Part shown: piece after piece, positions 1-11,592 of the stretch
How positions within the stretch are numbered: the first letter of the stretch is position 1
Layout of the letters: each line of letters starts with the position of its first letter
DNA from: Valencia hispanica
Lineage: Eukaryota > Chordata > Actinopteri > Cyprinodontiformes > Valenciidae
Reading direction: 5' to 3'
NCBI GenBank assembly: GCA_963556495.2
Contig: OY747705.1
Location: 2,434,001 to 2,498,000, forward strand
DNA: 64,000 nucleotides
Notes under the pieces: model-generated
What the model was told of the DNA's origin: nothing
Database searches by the model: none
What the model saw: only the letters and a program-made list of their open reading frames with translations
Position numbers and translations under genes: made by a program

Positions 1-430
1 CCCAGAAATCAGTGGGGGCCCATAAATTTCACCACTAGGCCTTCAGTGATATCCTGCTTTGTTCAGCCTAAATTAATACACCTCATAAGAGCATAAAAAA
101 GTCACCATGGCTTGAGAATCCTTACAAAATCACACATACACATTATATAACCCATAGGCCTGTCAAGCAACACTTAATTTCCTGAAAATCAATAAGCTCG
201 CAATCATATTTAAGAGCAGTAAACTAAGATCACAGAAACAAGATCACAGATACTGTCGTACAAAAAAGTATGATATGTGAGTTTAAACAAACTTGTCTAA
301 TGAAATGTGCATTGTCACCACAACCAACGAGGCGATAACGAAACCAACAGTTCAATGAAAATAAAAAAGTAAGGCAAACACAATATTTTCATTTATTTTG
401 GAGAAAATGCACCAGAAAAAATAATTGAAC
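1..430. other. no recognisable feature
   Basis: AT-rich sequence without a convincing reading frame or a repeat I recognise. It ends where the GC-rich LINE tail begins. Confidence 0.4.
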
Positions 431-436
431 GTGGCT

Positions 437-760
437 CAGATGGGCAGATGGGGCGCTGGACGTCGTTGCCTTTGGTGGCTTTGGGTGGTAGCTCCTGATG
501 GCTGTAAGCGGTGCCTTGGGGGGTTGCACTGACGGACATGGGTTACTGGCCTGGTGGCCGTGCTGTGCCTGGGTAGGGTCTGGGGTGGGCCTGGAGGTTC
601 GGGGCTCTGGGGCGCCGCGCCCCCTGGCTTTGGTTATAGCTGGGGGTCGGCCGGCGTGGGGTCTCGTTTGCCTGTGGGGGTCGGGGCCAGCCAGTGGCCA
701 GCATGTGTGGCCGCCTCTCTCGTTTTCTCTGGGCCGATTGTCATCGCCGGTCCCTGTATG
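437..760 (+). mobile_element. 5'-truncated 3' tail of an L1-type LINE
   Basis: GC-rich segment that is clearly homologous, in inverted orientation, to the 3' untranslated end of the minus-strand LINE at 1690-5985 (its bases about 1700-2035). Both copies end with the same string, ending CCCTGTATGG. The larger copy adds TATGG repeats there and this copy has one unit. The short open frames here are in untranslated sequence and are not genes. Confidence 0.75.
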
Positions 761-839
761 GCGTCTCGCCTTGTTTGCTGGTTGGGGTGCCTGGCTGCTT
801 GTCGCGGTGGCTGGGTAGCATTTCTGGGCCTGATCATGA

Positions 840-1600
840 AGTAGAGAAGATAGTTTAAAAAAAATACAATTGAAATGTTTGCACTCACCAACATAGATCT
901 TCTCTAGATCTCCTGCTTATTTGAAAATAAAATCCATTCTTCTTTCTTTTCTCAAAAAGACCTCAATGGCTCTGTTGTACAGTTTATCTGTCTGCTTCAG
1001 GTCCAAGAGTAAGTTATTTTCTATGGAAGCTATAACCCAAAGCCATGTGTGTCTGGACGTGTTTCTTGACAAGTTCATCTTGAAAAATGGTGTGGCAAAT
1101 ATATCTGCAACCAATTCTATCCCTCCTCCTCCTCCTTCAGTCATTGTGAATATAATTTTTTAAAGCAACAGATGGCAGTAACAACTGTCCTATGACCATC
1201 CAATCAGACAGGGGAAAAATTCAGACATTTTTGTGAGCCAGCTAGCTGGCATGGTAAGGTGAATCTGAAAGCTGAGTGTTTAAAAAACACATTGGTAATA
1301 TAGTTTACTTATTGTAGGCCTGGGCAGATTAGATTGTCGCTAGCAACACACAGACAGAAATCTGATTGGATGAAATATCAATAATGTGTGTATGTATTTC
1401 ATTAAACAAATATAATTTAAGCTGAAAATATAGGTTATGTTCTTCTGATCGTTTCCAACAAAAGACGTCTTCAGTTTGCCTTAAAAGGGGTGCGAGTCGA
1501 TTGAATTCTATAGAACTTGCACGTTTTGTTGTTTTTATCAAACCGATATGTGCAACTAACAGCACAAAACATGATTTAGTCTTTCTGCACTCTACATGCG
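840..1600. other. no confident gene; AT-rich
   Basis: Contains overlapping short open frames on both strands (917-1163) that I cannot assign to any family, and no repeat I recognise. The minus-strand frame 917-1144 looks mildly protein-like (mixed composition) and could be an old transposon piece, but nothing supports a function. Confidence 0.35.
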
Positions 1601-2283
1601 CAGTAGAGCATGGAGTGACGTAGACCAATCTAAATGGCCTGCAACTGAGAAGAGCCATTCCCATGGAACCTTGGATGCAGTTTGTCTCCATACCATACCA
1701 TACCATACAGGGACTGGCGATGACAATCAGCCCAGAGAAAAAGAGAGAGGCGGCTGCACATGCCGGCCGCCGGCCGGCCACGACCCCCACAGCCAACAGA
1801 GACCCAACGCCGGCCGACCCCCAGCCAGGACCACAGCTAGGGGGCGCGGCACCCCCGAGCCCCGAATACCCAGGCCCACCCCAGACCCTACCCAGGCGCA
1901 ACGCGGCCACTAGGCCAGTAACCCATGTCCGCCAGTGCAACCCCCCCAAGGCACCGCATGCAGCCATCAGGAGTCACCACCCAAAGCCCAACCCCAGGCT
2001 GGCCACGAAGTCCAGCGCCCCATCCGCCCAGTGATCCCACCCCCCGGGGTCCCCCCCAGACGCCTCCAACCCCAAAACCCCCACATCAGCAACAGTGTCC
2101 CAAACGACAAAACCAAGTGCCCCCCACCCCCACTAGGTGATGGAGCCGATCAAAGGAGCCCAGAGAGATTGATCAGATATGGAGCCAGAGGCCGTCTCAA
2201 GACCAATATGGTCCAACAAGAGATTTCTATACTGATTAATATTTTGAGCTTTTTTATTTTTCCAGTTCAGGAGGATAGTTTTC

Positions 2284-3705
2284 TTAGCGATGCATAAGGC
2301 AATGTGAACCATTAGAACTGACTTTGGGTCCATGATGTTCATCATTTAAATTTCCTAACAGGCAAAATGAGGGAGATGGTGGGATGTTACATTTCAGACA
2401 CTTTGACAAGTCCTCACATATCTGGCACCAACATTTCTTAACAGGTGGACAGAACCAAAGCGCATGAACATAAGTATCTGGTATATTGCTTGTGCATTGT
2501 AAGCAGGTATTAGACGATGTAAAACCCATCCTAAACATTCGTTGACCTGTATAGTGTACTCTATGAAGGATTTTGTATTGTATTAATTGCAAATGAGGAT
2601 TTTTTGTTATTTTAAAGGTTCTTAAACATATCTGAGACCAGACGTTTTGGTCAAAGCTGGCTGATAAATCCACATCCCATTTTGAAATAGGGATGGCTAT
2701 TGATTCATCTAATGTAGATAAAGTTTTGTATATTTTAGACAGCAATTTGGGGGGGTTGAGATTAAGAAAATCTAAAACTCTTGCTGGAATTTGTAATTCA
2801 GCTGTATTGAGCCTAAATTTACCTTTAATAATAGATTTGATTTGTTGATATTCTAAGAATTTGTTTTTATCAATTCCATATTTTGTAATTAATGTATTAA
2901 ATGGGATAAAGTCTGTTCCTTCAAATATATGTTCCAGGTATTCAATTCCATTGCACCTTCAGACTGGGAAACTTATCATACATTTTTTTTGCAAGATGTC
3001 GGGGTTATTCCAGATGGGTGTGCGTCTGCATGGGATTATTGTGGACTCTGTCATTTTTAGAAACTCCCACCATGCTGTCAGAGAGGAGCTGATATTTATG
3101 CTTTTAAAGCATTCATATTGTTTTATATTTGAGCTAATAAATGGTAGGTCTGAAAGTTTTATCTTATTACATAGTGTCTGTTCTACATCTATCCAGGACT
3201 CGTCTAGGTAGCTATGTTTTAACCATCTTGATATGTATTGGAGCCTGTTGGATAAGAAATAATGATGGAAGTTTGGTAGATCTAGACCTCCTTTTTCTTT
3301 GGTCTTCTGCAGTGTTTTTAAGCTGATACGTGGGGGTTTATCTTTCCAAAGAAATTTAGAGATAGAGGAGTCCAGAGATCTAAACCAGTCTAGTGATGGT
3401 TTACTTGGGATCATTGAGAATAAGTAGTTGATTCTGGGCAAAACCATCATTTTTATTGAAGCAACCCTTTCCATAAGTGATATGGGTAGAGATTTCCTTC
3501 TAGCAAGATCATCTTCCACTTTTTTTAAAAGTGGGATGTAGTTTAGCGTTATTAAATCAGTGAGACATTGATACCTAAATAGGTAATATTCCCTGACTTG
3601 CAGTTGTGTATTAGTTGGATTCTGGACAGAACAATTGATTGGAAGAACTGTAGATCTTAACCAATTTATAGAATAATCTGAAACATTTGAGTAAGAGTTT
3701 ATCAA
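2284..3705 (-). pseudogene. L1 ORF2 thumb and C-terminal Cys/His region
   Basis: Two open pieces (3705-2959 and 2745-2284) continue the L1 reverse transcriptase after the YADD box. The first includes the thumb and connection (LPRINYLFSMIP, SLDSSISKFLWKDKPPRI). The second holds the C-terminal CLQCTSN...H...C cluster found near the end of L1 ORF2. The frame is interrupted between about 2960 and 2745. The coding sequence runs into the GC-rich 3' UTR at about 2285. Confidence 0.8.
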
Positions 3706-3847
3706 CCCGATTACCTGAGAGAAAGAGGTTTGTGAATGTTGGAGAAAAAGTAATACATCATCTGCATAAAGACTGATTTTATGTTCTATGTTATTGCATT
3801 ATATGCCTTTAATATTGTGAGTTGGCCTGATTGCTGCAGCTAGTGGT

Positions 3848-5185
3848 TCAATAAAAATAGCGAACAGGGACGGAGAGAGAGGACATCCCTGCCTGGTACC
3901 TCTCTGAAGATAAGTTATTTGTCCTGATACATGCTGTTGGTGAACTGTATAATATTTTCAACCAGTTTATAAAAGAATTTCCAAAGCCAAATTTATGTAA
4001 GGTTACAAAAAAGAATTTCCAGTTAACTCTATCAAATGCTTTTTCTGCATCTAAAGATAGTATATTAGTTTTAATGTTTTTACAGTAAGAAAAATCTATT
4101 AAATCTATTAATCTACGTGAATTTGTGGATGAATGTCTCCCTTTAATAAAACCAGTTTGATCAGGATGTATTATAAGAGGGGTTACTTTCTCTATCCTTT
4201 TTGCAAGGGCTTTGCAGATTATTTTAAGATCAACATTAATGAGGGATATGGGACGATAGCTGGTAGGAAACAAAGGGTCTTTACCTGATTTTAGTAGAAG
4301 ACTAATGTTGTCAGAATTCATATTTGGTGGGAGTCGGCCATTTTCCTTGGTTTCTTGCAGCATTCTGTGGAATGTTGGTGCCAGAATATTCCAGAATTCT
4401 TTATAGAACTCTGCTGGAAATCCATCTGGGCCTGGAGCCTTGTTATTGGGCATGCCTTGGAGGGCCTCCTGGAGTTCAGCCGCTGTTAGTGGTGAATCCA
4501 GGGCCATCGCTTGACTTTCAGATAATTTAGGTAGTGTTATGTTATCAAAAAATTGTTCAATTTCATGATCCGATGGATTTATCTCTGGTGAGAATAAAGC
4601 CTTGTAAAATTCTTTAAATGTGTTGTTTATTCTTCCAGGATCATATACTCTATTCCCGGTCTGATCTTTAATAGCAGATATAGTTGTTTTTTCTTTATTA
4701 ATTTTAAGCTGGTTAGCCAAAAATCTACCTAATTTATTACCTTGTTCAAAGTTTTCTATCCTAAGTCTTTGAATTAAGAACTGGGTCTGTTTATCAATAA
4801 TTTGATTTAATTCTAGCTTTGCTTTACGGATTTTGCCTAGTCTCTCCTCATCTAGAGAAGCTTCTAATGAATTAATAGTTTCTTCTAATTCCTGAATACG
4901 TTTTTTTTCCATTTTCTTTTTATTTGATGAGAATGAGATTATTTTACCTCTAATCACAGCTTTTCCTGCCTCCCAAAGAATGGATGGCGACGTACCAGGG
5001 AGGTCGTTATATTCCAAATATGAGGCCCACTCTTTTTCGAAATATTTAATAAATTCTTTATCCTTAAGTAAGGATATATTAAATCTCAATATTTTGCTTT
5101 GAGGTGTTTCTGTTTTATTTACTAAAGTTTTAGGGTGTATCTCAGTGTCTGAAATGTCAGTCAACAGTGAGCTGCTGACTAACAA
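3848..5185 (-). pseudogene. L1 ORF2 linker and reverse-transcriptase fingers/palm
   Basis: This 445-residue frame has a coiled, Lys/Glu-rich linker first. RT motifs follow: NNKAPGPDGFPAEFYK, SYRPISLINVDLKI, LSLDAEKAFDRVNW (motif A, catalytic Asp) and the beginning of motif B (about 3890), where a frameshift ends the frame. The catalytic YADD motif is still readable in another frame at about 3745-3765, after an additional in-frame stop near 3790. The protein would copy its own RNA into the genome, but this copy cannot make it. Confidence 0.88.
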
Positions 5186-5267
5186 ATAATCCAGTCGAGA
5201 ATATGAATGGTGGACATTTGAGAATAAAGTATTTTTTTTGTCATTGGGGTGAAGAGATCGCTATGCA

Positions 5268-5849
5268 TCACAAAGTCCACAATCGCTCATGTACTGTTTG
5301 ACTATATCTATAGATTTCCAGCTGCGCTGAGTCCCTGCTGTGCTGAGTCCCTGCTGTGCTGAGCCTGTCTATTTCTTCATTTAAACCAAAGTTGAGGTCG
5401 CCCCCAAGAAGAAGTGAGCAATTCATGTGTTCAAGGAGCACAGAGAAGAAGGAATGAAAGAATGAGGGGTCATCAACATTTGGACCATATATAGTGACAA
5501 TACATAACTTTTGTATAGATAGTTTTACTATCGATACAAATAATTGTATAGATAGTAGATTTACTATAATAAATCTACCCTCTGGATCTGTAACTGTATC
5601 TATTACTGTAGAATTTACATTTTTATTTATTAATATTGCTACTCCCCTTTGTCTGGAGTTATAGCATGCAGAAAACACATTAGGAAACTCAGGGGATTTA
5701 AGATCATCTGCAGCTGAGGTAGATTTATGGGTTTCTTGTAATAAGACGACATCTGCCGTCAATCTTTTAAGCTGGTTAAGAATCTTAACTCTTTTCTCTC
5801 TGGTGCCAGCTCCATGAATATTCCACGTGACAAACCTTAGAGTAGTCAT
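5268..5849 (-). pseudogene. L1 ORF2 endonuclease domain (broken)
   Basis: This 193-residue open segment starts at a Met and reads TTLRFVTWNIHGAG, the Asn-containing first motif of exonuclease-endonuclease-phosphatase enzymes. It is followed by VVLLQETH (metal-binding Glu) and GGDLNFGL (catalytic Asp/Asn motif). In an active LINE this domain nicks the target DNA to start target-primed reverse transcription. Near 5320-5365 a 15-bp unit (CTGAGTCCCTGCTGT) is tandemly repeated, and the frame is lost just beyond, so the endonuclease is separated from the reverse transcriptase downstream. Confidence 0.85.
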
Positions 5850-5994
5850 AATTTTGAGATAAAAGTTGTAAAATCCATATCACCATGGAAACTGATAAAC
5901 ACAGGTGTATTATTAGTCTCCATGCTGTTTAAGTGGTGAGGACTGAATGCAGCGCAAAATTGTTTGATAAATAGGGCAGGTTATTCTGTCCATG

Positions 5995-6100
5995 GATCAA
6001 TGCGTTAAAAAAATGTAATGTGTTACTTCTACAAATTAATTGACCTGCGATAGCGCGTTAATTTTGACAGCTCTAGTTTTGTTGAAAATAATATAGTCTG
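5995..6100. repeat. short dispersed repeat fragment
   Basis: Contains GCGTTAAA...GCGCGTTAATTTTGACAGCT, a motif I know from many fish genomic repeats (usually at DNA-transposon ends). Only a fragment is visible and no partner end was found. Confidence 0.35.
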
Positions 6101-6303
6101 GTTCTTTAACCAACTCTTAACCCTTAACCTCTTAACACCTTTAAGATGTTCCAGGAATAGTTAATCGGAGGAGGTAAGGCATTATTGTTGAAAGTTGTAA
6201 CAATATGAGATTTGTTGAACATAGGGTTTTACTAGTGGTGGGAGAGAGGGAATCCTAAGTTTGGATTCCAGCATCTGTCAATATGCTTATACTCTAGGTT
6301 TTC

Positions 6304-6326
6304 AACAACAACAACAACAACAACAA
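6304..6326 (+). repeat. (AAC)n microsatellite
   Basis: About eight perfect ACA/AAC units directly upstream of the Rex3-like element. Confidence 0.95.
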
Positions 6327-6351
6327 GATGAGCACCACAAATAGACTTAAT

Positions 6352-7959
6352 GTTCCCTCGCCTGGACACGGGTCACCCAGGCCCCCCTCTGGAGCCAGGC
6401 CTGGAGGTGGGGCACTTTGGCGAGTGCCTGGTGGCCGGGCCCATGGGGCTTAGCCCGAAGAGGTGACATGGGCCCCCCTTCCCAAGAGCTCACTACCTGT
6501 GGGAGGGGCCATAGGGGTCGGGAACAATGTAGGATGGGTGGTGGCCAAAGGCGGACTCCTTGGCAGTCCAATCCTCGGCTGCAGAGGCTGGCTCTTGGTA
6601 TGTGGAACGTCACATCTCTGGTGGGGAAGGAGCCGGTGCGCGAGGTTGAGAGTTTCTGACTAGACATTGTCAGACTCGCCTCAATTCAAGGCTCTGGCTC
6701 TGGAAACCATCTCCTCGAGAGGGGTTGGACTGTTTTCCACTTTGGAGTTGCCCCCGCTGAGAGGCGCCAAGCTGGGGTGGGCATACTTGTTGCTCCTCCA
6801 TCTCGGCTCCTGTAGTCGGGGTTGGGGTTTACCTCGGTGAACAAGAGGGTAGCCTTCCTTCGCCTACGGGTGGGGGGACGGGTCCTGACTGTTGTTTGTG
6901 CCTATGCGGCAAACAGCAGATCAGATTACTCACCCTTTTTGGACACCTTGGAGGGTGTGCTAGAGAGTGCTCCTCTCGGGGACTACATTGTTCTGCTGGG
7001 GGACTTCAGTGCTCACGTGGGCAATGACATTGAGACCTGGAGAGGTGTGGGAATACCCCCCCCCCCCCCCCCCCCCCGATTTGAACCAGAGTGGTGTTTT
7101 GTTATTGGAATTCTGTGCTCGCCATGGATTGTCCATGTTCAAACATAAGGGTGTCCATATGTGTACTTGGCACTAGGATACCCTAGGCCGCAGCTCGATG
7201 ATCTCATCTGGCCGCATGTTTTGGACACTCGGGTGAGGATAGGGGCAGAGCTGTCCAATGACCACTACCTATGGTGTGTCGGCTCTGATGGTAGGGGAGG
7301 ATTACGGAGAGACCTGGAAGGCCTAAACGTGTTGTGAGAGTCTGCTGGGAACGTCTGAAAGAGTCAGGAGTTTCAACTCTCACCTCTGGCAGAACTTCGA
7401 ACACGTCAAGGGGAAGGCAGGGGACATTGAGTCCAAGTGGGCCATGTTCCTTGACTCCATTCTCGAGGCGGCTGACGAGAGCTATGGCCGCAAGGTGGTC
7501 GGGTGCCTGTAATGGCGGCAACCCTCGAACCCGCTGGTGGACACTGGCTGTGAGGGATGCTGTCGGGCTGAAGAAAGAGTGCTATTGGGTCTTTCCGGCC
7601 TGTGGGACCCCGGAAGCAGCTGATAGTTACCGGCAGGCCAAGCAGAGTGCGGCTCAGATGAATGCTGAGGTGAAAACTCGGGTGTGGGAGGAATTTGAAA
7701 AGGCCATGTAGAACGACTTCCGTGAGGCTGCGAGACAATTCTGGTCCACCATCCGACATCTCAAGGGTGCTCCAATCTCTGGTGCTGAAGTCATCGAGGT
7801 GGTTAAAAAGCTCCTCTGTGGCAAGGCTCCGGGGGTGGATGAGATTATTTATGGCTCTGGATGTTGTGGAGCTGTGTTGGTTAACGGCTCTGCAATATTG
7901 GACATCAGGGGAAGTTTCCTTGGATTGGCACAGCGGTGGTCCCCCTATTTAAAAAGGGG
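6352..7959 (+). mobile_element. Rex3-like (RTE clade) LINE, 5' part
   Basis: Begins with the same GTTCCCTCGCC sequence as the second copy (minus strand, 5' end at 31767). The endonuclease is recognisable: GMWNVTSL-type start (about 6600), [17 protein letters not shown], then [12 protein letters not shown] (about 6995-7025). A run of about 20 C (7057-7078) replaces part of the endonuclease and shifts the frame. Downstream pieces carry the linker (VRVCWERL, TRWWTLAVRDAV, LFKKG region) in several frames. The copy is cut at 7959, inside the reverse transcriptase between AVPLDWQ-type sequence and the SNYRGI motif, by the LTR insertion at 7960-11422. It resumes at 11423. Confidence 0.85.
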
Positions 7960-8807
7960 TGTTGGGATTCATTTTCCACAAACTGAATGGACTGCATCTC
8001 CCAGCATCCCTTGCACCACCCTCAAAGCATTTCCATTGGTCTGTGGCCAATTATGACATCACAGAGTTGATAAAGGGGTGCGGAACATGAATTCATTGTC
8101 TTTCCCCTGCTCATCGCTAAGCTGAATGGAAATGCTCAATTAAATCGCTAGCAACTTTCCCTTTTTTGTTCTGTCGGCTTCTTCTCATAATGTGCTCTGG
8201 AACTCGCTTTTTTTTTACTCATAGAGGCGGGGCGCCGAACTCCAAAACCCCAGCGGGAACTGTTTCAAAATAAGACCCAGAACTGAGAGACAGAGAGTAA
8301 ACACAACACACACCACAACAGATATCTGTTTCAAAAAGCACGCACCTGCAGATGGGAGCCAGACAAGATCTGACTCGCTTTTCCACAAGGCTGTACCATT
8401 TTTATTCCCAAAAGAACAAAGAACATATCACATGACTCCTCTCTCCTCCTTCTACATCTTGAAAGGTCATTTATTTTCTCCAGGTCTCCTGACCGTACCA
8501 TGAGTACCATGAACTGGGTTGTAACATGAACTAGAGTTATAGCTGATCCTCCCTGCTTTCAGTTCATATCTTTACTCAAGAGTTTGTTTACTTAAAACCT
8601 TAAACCCTATAAAATACTGGTAACAGAGTCATGTTTTACTACCCTGAATAATATAAACAGGCCTGTTACTTCTAAAGCTTAAAAAAAGATATAATTAAAA
8701 CATATGTACTGCATAATAAAAAATAGCCTCAAAAAAGTAGAATACAACAGTTCCGACCTGCTGGACCAGGAAAAAACACTCCTGAAAACTTTGAAGTATT
8801 ACCTGCA

Positions 8808-10207
8808 GTCAGGAGTGTGGTGTGTGAAGCATGGACCCAAACGCAGACGCCGGTTACTGCAAGGATATTTATTGAAGTGCGCTGCTGGTGGAGGAGGTGA
8901 TGATGATGATGACAGGGATGGAGAGACAGGACATGGATGAGCAGGAATGGATGACAGCATGACAACACACCATGGAGACAACAATATAGATCTAGCGCTG
9001 AGTGAGGGGAAGTGACGGGTTATAAACACAAGAGGAAAGGAGGATCCGGTGTGGATGATTGGAGAGACAGGTGAGGACGATGATTAGGAGAGTGAGGGAC
9101 CAGGGCAGCATGACAGGACCCCCTCCCCTTTAAAGGCAGATTCCAGATGCCGTGGAAAGAGGGAGATAAGAAAAAAAGAAAGCACCCTTGTCAGGGTGGG
9201 TGAAGGGGGCCCCATGGAAGGAGGGCCCGAGTCTTCCCCTGTAGGTCTGGCAGATGGCCAGGTGGACGGCCCCTGAGGATCTGGAGGTCTGGCAGACGGC
9301 CTGGGCGGCGTGCTCTGGCTGAACGGAGGTCAGGCAGACAGCCCAGTGGTCCACCCGTGAGGACCTGGAGATCCGGCGGACGGCCTGGATGGGATCCCCT
9401 GACAGGATGGCGGTCGGCCCGGGTGGCGTCCCCTGACAGGACGGCAGTCAGTCGGGCGGACGGCATGGGTGGCGTCCTCTGGCTGGACGACGGTCGGCGG
9501 ACGGCCCGGTGGTACTCCTATGAGAACCTGGAGATCCGGCGGAACTCCCGTTGCCTGGCTAAGTTCTGGCAGACAGCCTGCGAGGACGGAGGCAGGCTGA
9601 GATGAGTCTGGCAGTGCGGAGGCTGGCTGAGATGAGTCTGAGGACGTGGTGGCCAGCTTAGATGAATCTGGCGGCTCGACCGACAGCGGTCAGCAGCGAA
9701 GAGGCTCCAGCGATGGGGACGGGTCATCCTTGACCCTCCCTGGAAGCTGTAGCGACTGGGACGAGTCCTCCATGACCTCTAGCGACCCATGGGGGAATGT
9801 CGGTTGCTGGAGAGCTGCCGCTGTGACAGCCAGGAAGACAGCAGCCATGATGGTATCTGGCTCTGAGACTGGGACTGGCTGTGCCTGGCTGACTGGCTCA
9901 CGGGGCCAAACAGTCAGAGACTGACTTCAGGACCGTACAGGCAGAGGCTGGCTTCAGCTGCCAGGAAAACGTCCTCCGCTACTTCCTCCAGTTCCTCCAC
10001 ATCGAGTGGGCTGAGGCTCGAAATGAACTGGGGGAGAGTCTCCAGGATTAAATTCTCCACTCCGGTGAGGCGAGCCAAGGGACGGGTGAAGCTGGCGATT
10101 TTGTTAAGCCGATCGTTCTGTCAGGAGTGCGGTGTGGGAAGCATGGACCCAAACACAGGTACCAGTTAGTGCGAGAATATTTATTGAAGTGCAATGCTGG
10201 TGGAGGA

Positions 10208-10251
<44 letters not shown>

Positions 10252-10454
10252 CAGGAACGGAGAGACAGGACATGGACAAGCAGGAATGGATGACAGCAGG
10301 ACAACACACCATGGAGACAATGATAATGATCCGGCACTGAGTGAGGGGAAATGACGGGTTAAAAACACATGAGGAAAGGAGGATCAGGTGTGGATGATTG
10401 GCAAGACAGGTGAGGACGATGATAAGGAGAGGGAGTGACCAGGGCAGCATGACA
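8808..10454 (-). mobile_element. small non-autonomous LTR element nested in the LTR insert
   Basis: Two direct repeats of about 310-335 bp (8808-9115 and 10119-10454) flank 1.0 kb. Read on the minus strand, each begins TGTCATGCTG and ends CTCCTGACA. The polypurine tract AAAGGGGAGGGGG lies just inside the left repeat (about 9116-9136, minus strand), which fixes the orientation as minus. The right LTR is longer because of an (ATG)n expansion at 10207-10250. Internal DNA keeps gag-like coding fragments (about 10100-9900, minus) and a degenerate tandem repeat, but no reverse transcriptase. It therefore looks like a pol-deleted derivative that depends on other elements. Confidence 0.75.
9230..9570 (-). 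repeat. degenerate tandem repeat, about 45-55 bp unit, Pro/Leu-rich when translated
   Basis: Repeated blocks of the type GTCTGGCAGACGGCC...GGATCTGGAG. On the minus strand the open frame 9466-9191 reads repeated RPPDLQ / CLPDLR / RLPDLQ units. It lies inside the small LTR element and may be the remnant of a repetitive gag-like protein. Confidence 0.55.
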
Positions 10455-10787
10455 TCTGCCAAGGTATCCGGCTTACCGTTTGGGTATTTAGGAAGTCTGC
10501 TGGCATCAGAACTATACCAAGATAGCTCTCTGAAGACAGGCCTGATTCTGGTCATTGCATGCATTTGGACATGGTCATCTCTGGCCTTGGCTGTGCACGG
10601 CCTCTTCTACCACAGTTTGAACACTTTCGTTGCCTGTCCTCCATCGTTCATCGTGGACTGGTGTGGATGGAAGAGAATAGTTGCCAAGTAGGATAACCCT
10701 GGATTATTGTGTGTCTGTGTGGTCAGAGGATCAATTTCTAGTTCCAAAGACTGAACATTGCTTCAACACTTCAGAACTCAGGGGGGA

Positions 10788-11422
10788 TGTTGGTTCCATT
10801 TTCCACAAATGAACTGAACAGACTGTTGGACATCTGGAAGCCATTTTCCCTAGATGGACTGAGCAGACCACATTTCACAGCCATCCTAGCGGTGACCCCC
10901 AACACACTCCAATGGTGACATCAACGATGACATCACGGCCAAAGAGTGATAGTAGCAGCCATTTTCAAACTGTTCTCACACACACACACACAAACACACA
11001 CACAGACAGAGAGAGGTGAAAACAACATCTTTGAAGCAATGCCTTGCTGATTGTCCTCCATTTATACATTTTTCTAAGAATGTCGGTAGTTTGTAGATTG
11101 TATGCATTAGAATAGATGGGATTGTCGACACAGTGAGTTGGCTGTAAGGTTTATCTATTGTGTTAATAAACCCTGCTATATTTTAAAGAAAAGCTTCTGT
11201 ATTTTATTTCAGCATGTATGCAGTTACTCAGAGGAGAATGAAAGTCTGGAAATTCTCAGAATACTATTTTATTATAGGAGTGGTGCCCCAATTAATCAAA
11301 TAAATAATTGAATCTCATCAATAGTTATATTAATATGTTATTAGTTATTAGTCATAACTATTAATGTTGAATTAAACCAGACATTAAATTGCTCAAACTC
11401 CGTGCCTTCTCTATCCCCAACA
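10788..11422 (+). repeat. 3' LTR of the element at 7960-11422
   Basis: Runs from TGTTGG to CCAACA, preceded by a polypurine tract. It includes a (CA)n run (about 10976-11005), an AATAAA signal (about 11165) and GGTGCCCCAATTAAT-type sequence near the 3' end. The same 3' half occurs at about 26900-27290. Confidence 0.7.
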
Positions 11423-11592
11423 GGGAGACCACAGAGTGTGTTCCAACTAAAGGGGATCACAATCCTGAGCCTCCCTGGTAAGGTCTATTTGGGGATTCTG
11501 GAGAGGAGGGTCCGACCGGTTTACATGTATTTTGTGGACTTGGAGAAGGCGTTTGACTGTGTCCGGGGAGTCCTGTGGGGATACTCCGGGAG
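11423..11592 (+). mobile_element. Rex3-like LINE, resumed RT segment
   Basis: Directly after the LTR insert the LINE continues: GDHRVCSN-like start, ILSLPGKVYLGILERRVRPV, then YFVDLEKAFDCV (RT motif A with the catalytic Asp). It stops at GVLWG, where the repeat at 11592-11812 is inserted. Confidence 0.85.

Larger units (their letters stand above)
1690..5985 (-). mobile_element. L1-clade LINE, ORF2 plus GC-rich 3' UTR, decayed
   Basis: Minus-strand non-LTR retrotransposon. In coding order it has an apurinic-type endonuclease (5849 to about 5268), an L1-type reverse transcriptase (5185 to about 2960) and a C-terminal Cys/His cluster (near 2510-2440), followed by a GC-rich 3' UTR (about 2130-1700). 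It ends in short tandem TATGG units (about 1690-1715). ORF1 is absent, so the copy is 5' truncated near 5985. Several frameshifts and stops make it inactive. The ORF2 order, the Cys/His cluster and the spacing match the L1 clade of fish. The exact 5' limit is uncertain. Confidence 0.85.
7960..11422 (+). mobile_element. LTR retroelement inserted into the Rex3-like LINE
   Basis: The insert starts TGTTGGGATTC and ends CCCCAACA. The host LINE is interrupted exactly there (AAAAAGGGG before, GGGAGACC after), with a likely GGG(G) target duplication. A purine run GGGGGGA (10781-10787) immediately precedes a second TGTTGG at 10788, as expected for a polypurine tract and 3' LTR (10788-11422, 635 bp). 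The first bases of the two ends match (TGTTGG...CATTTTCCACAAA). Both share a block around GATGACATCAC and CATCTCCCAGCATCC with the LTRs at 25358-26715 and 33790-40149, so they are relatives. A frame at 10440-10691 with a hydrophobic stretch could be an env-like or leader remnant. Internal coding capacity is essentially lost. The end of the left LTR was not resolved. Confidence 0.7.
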
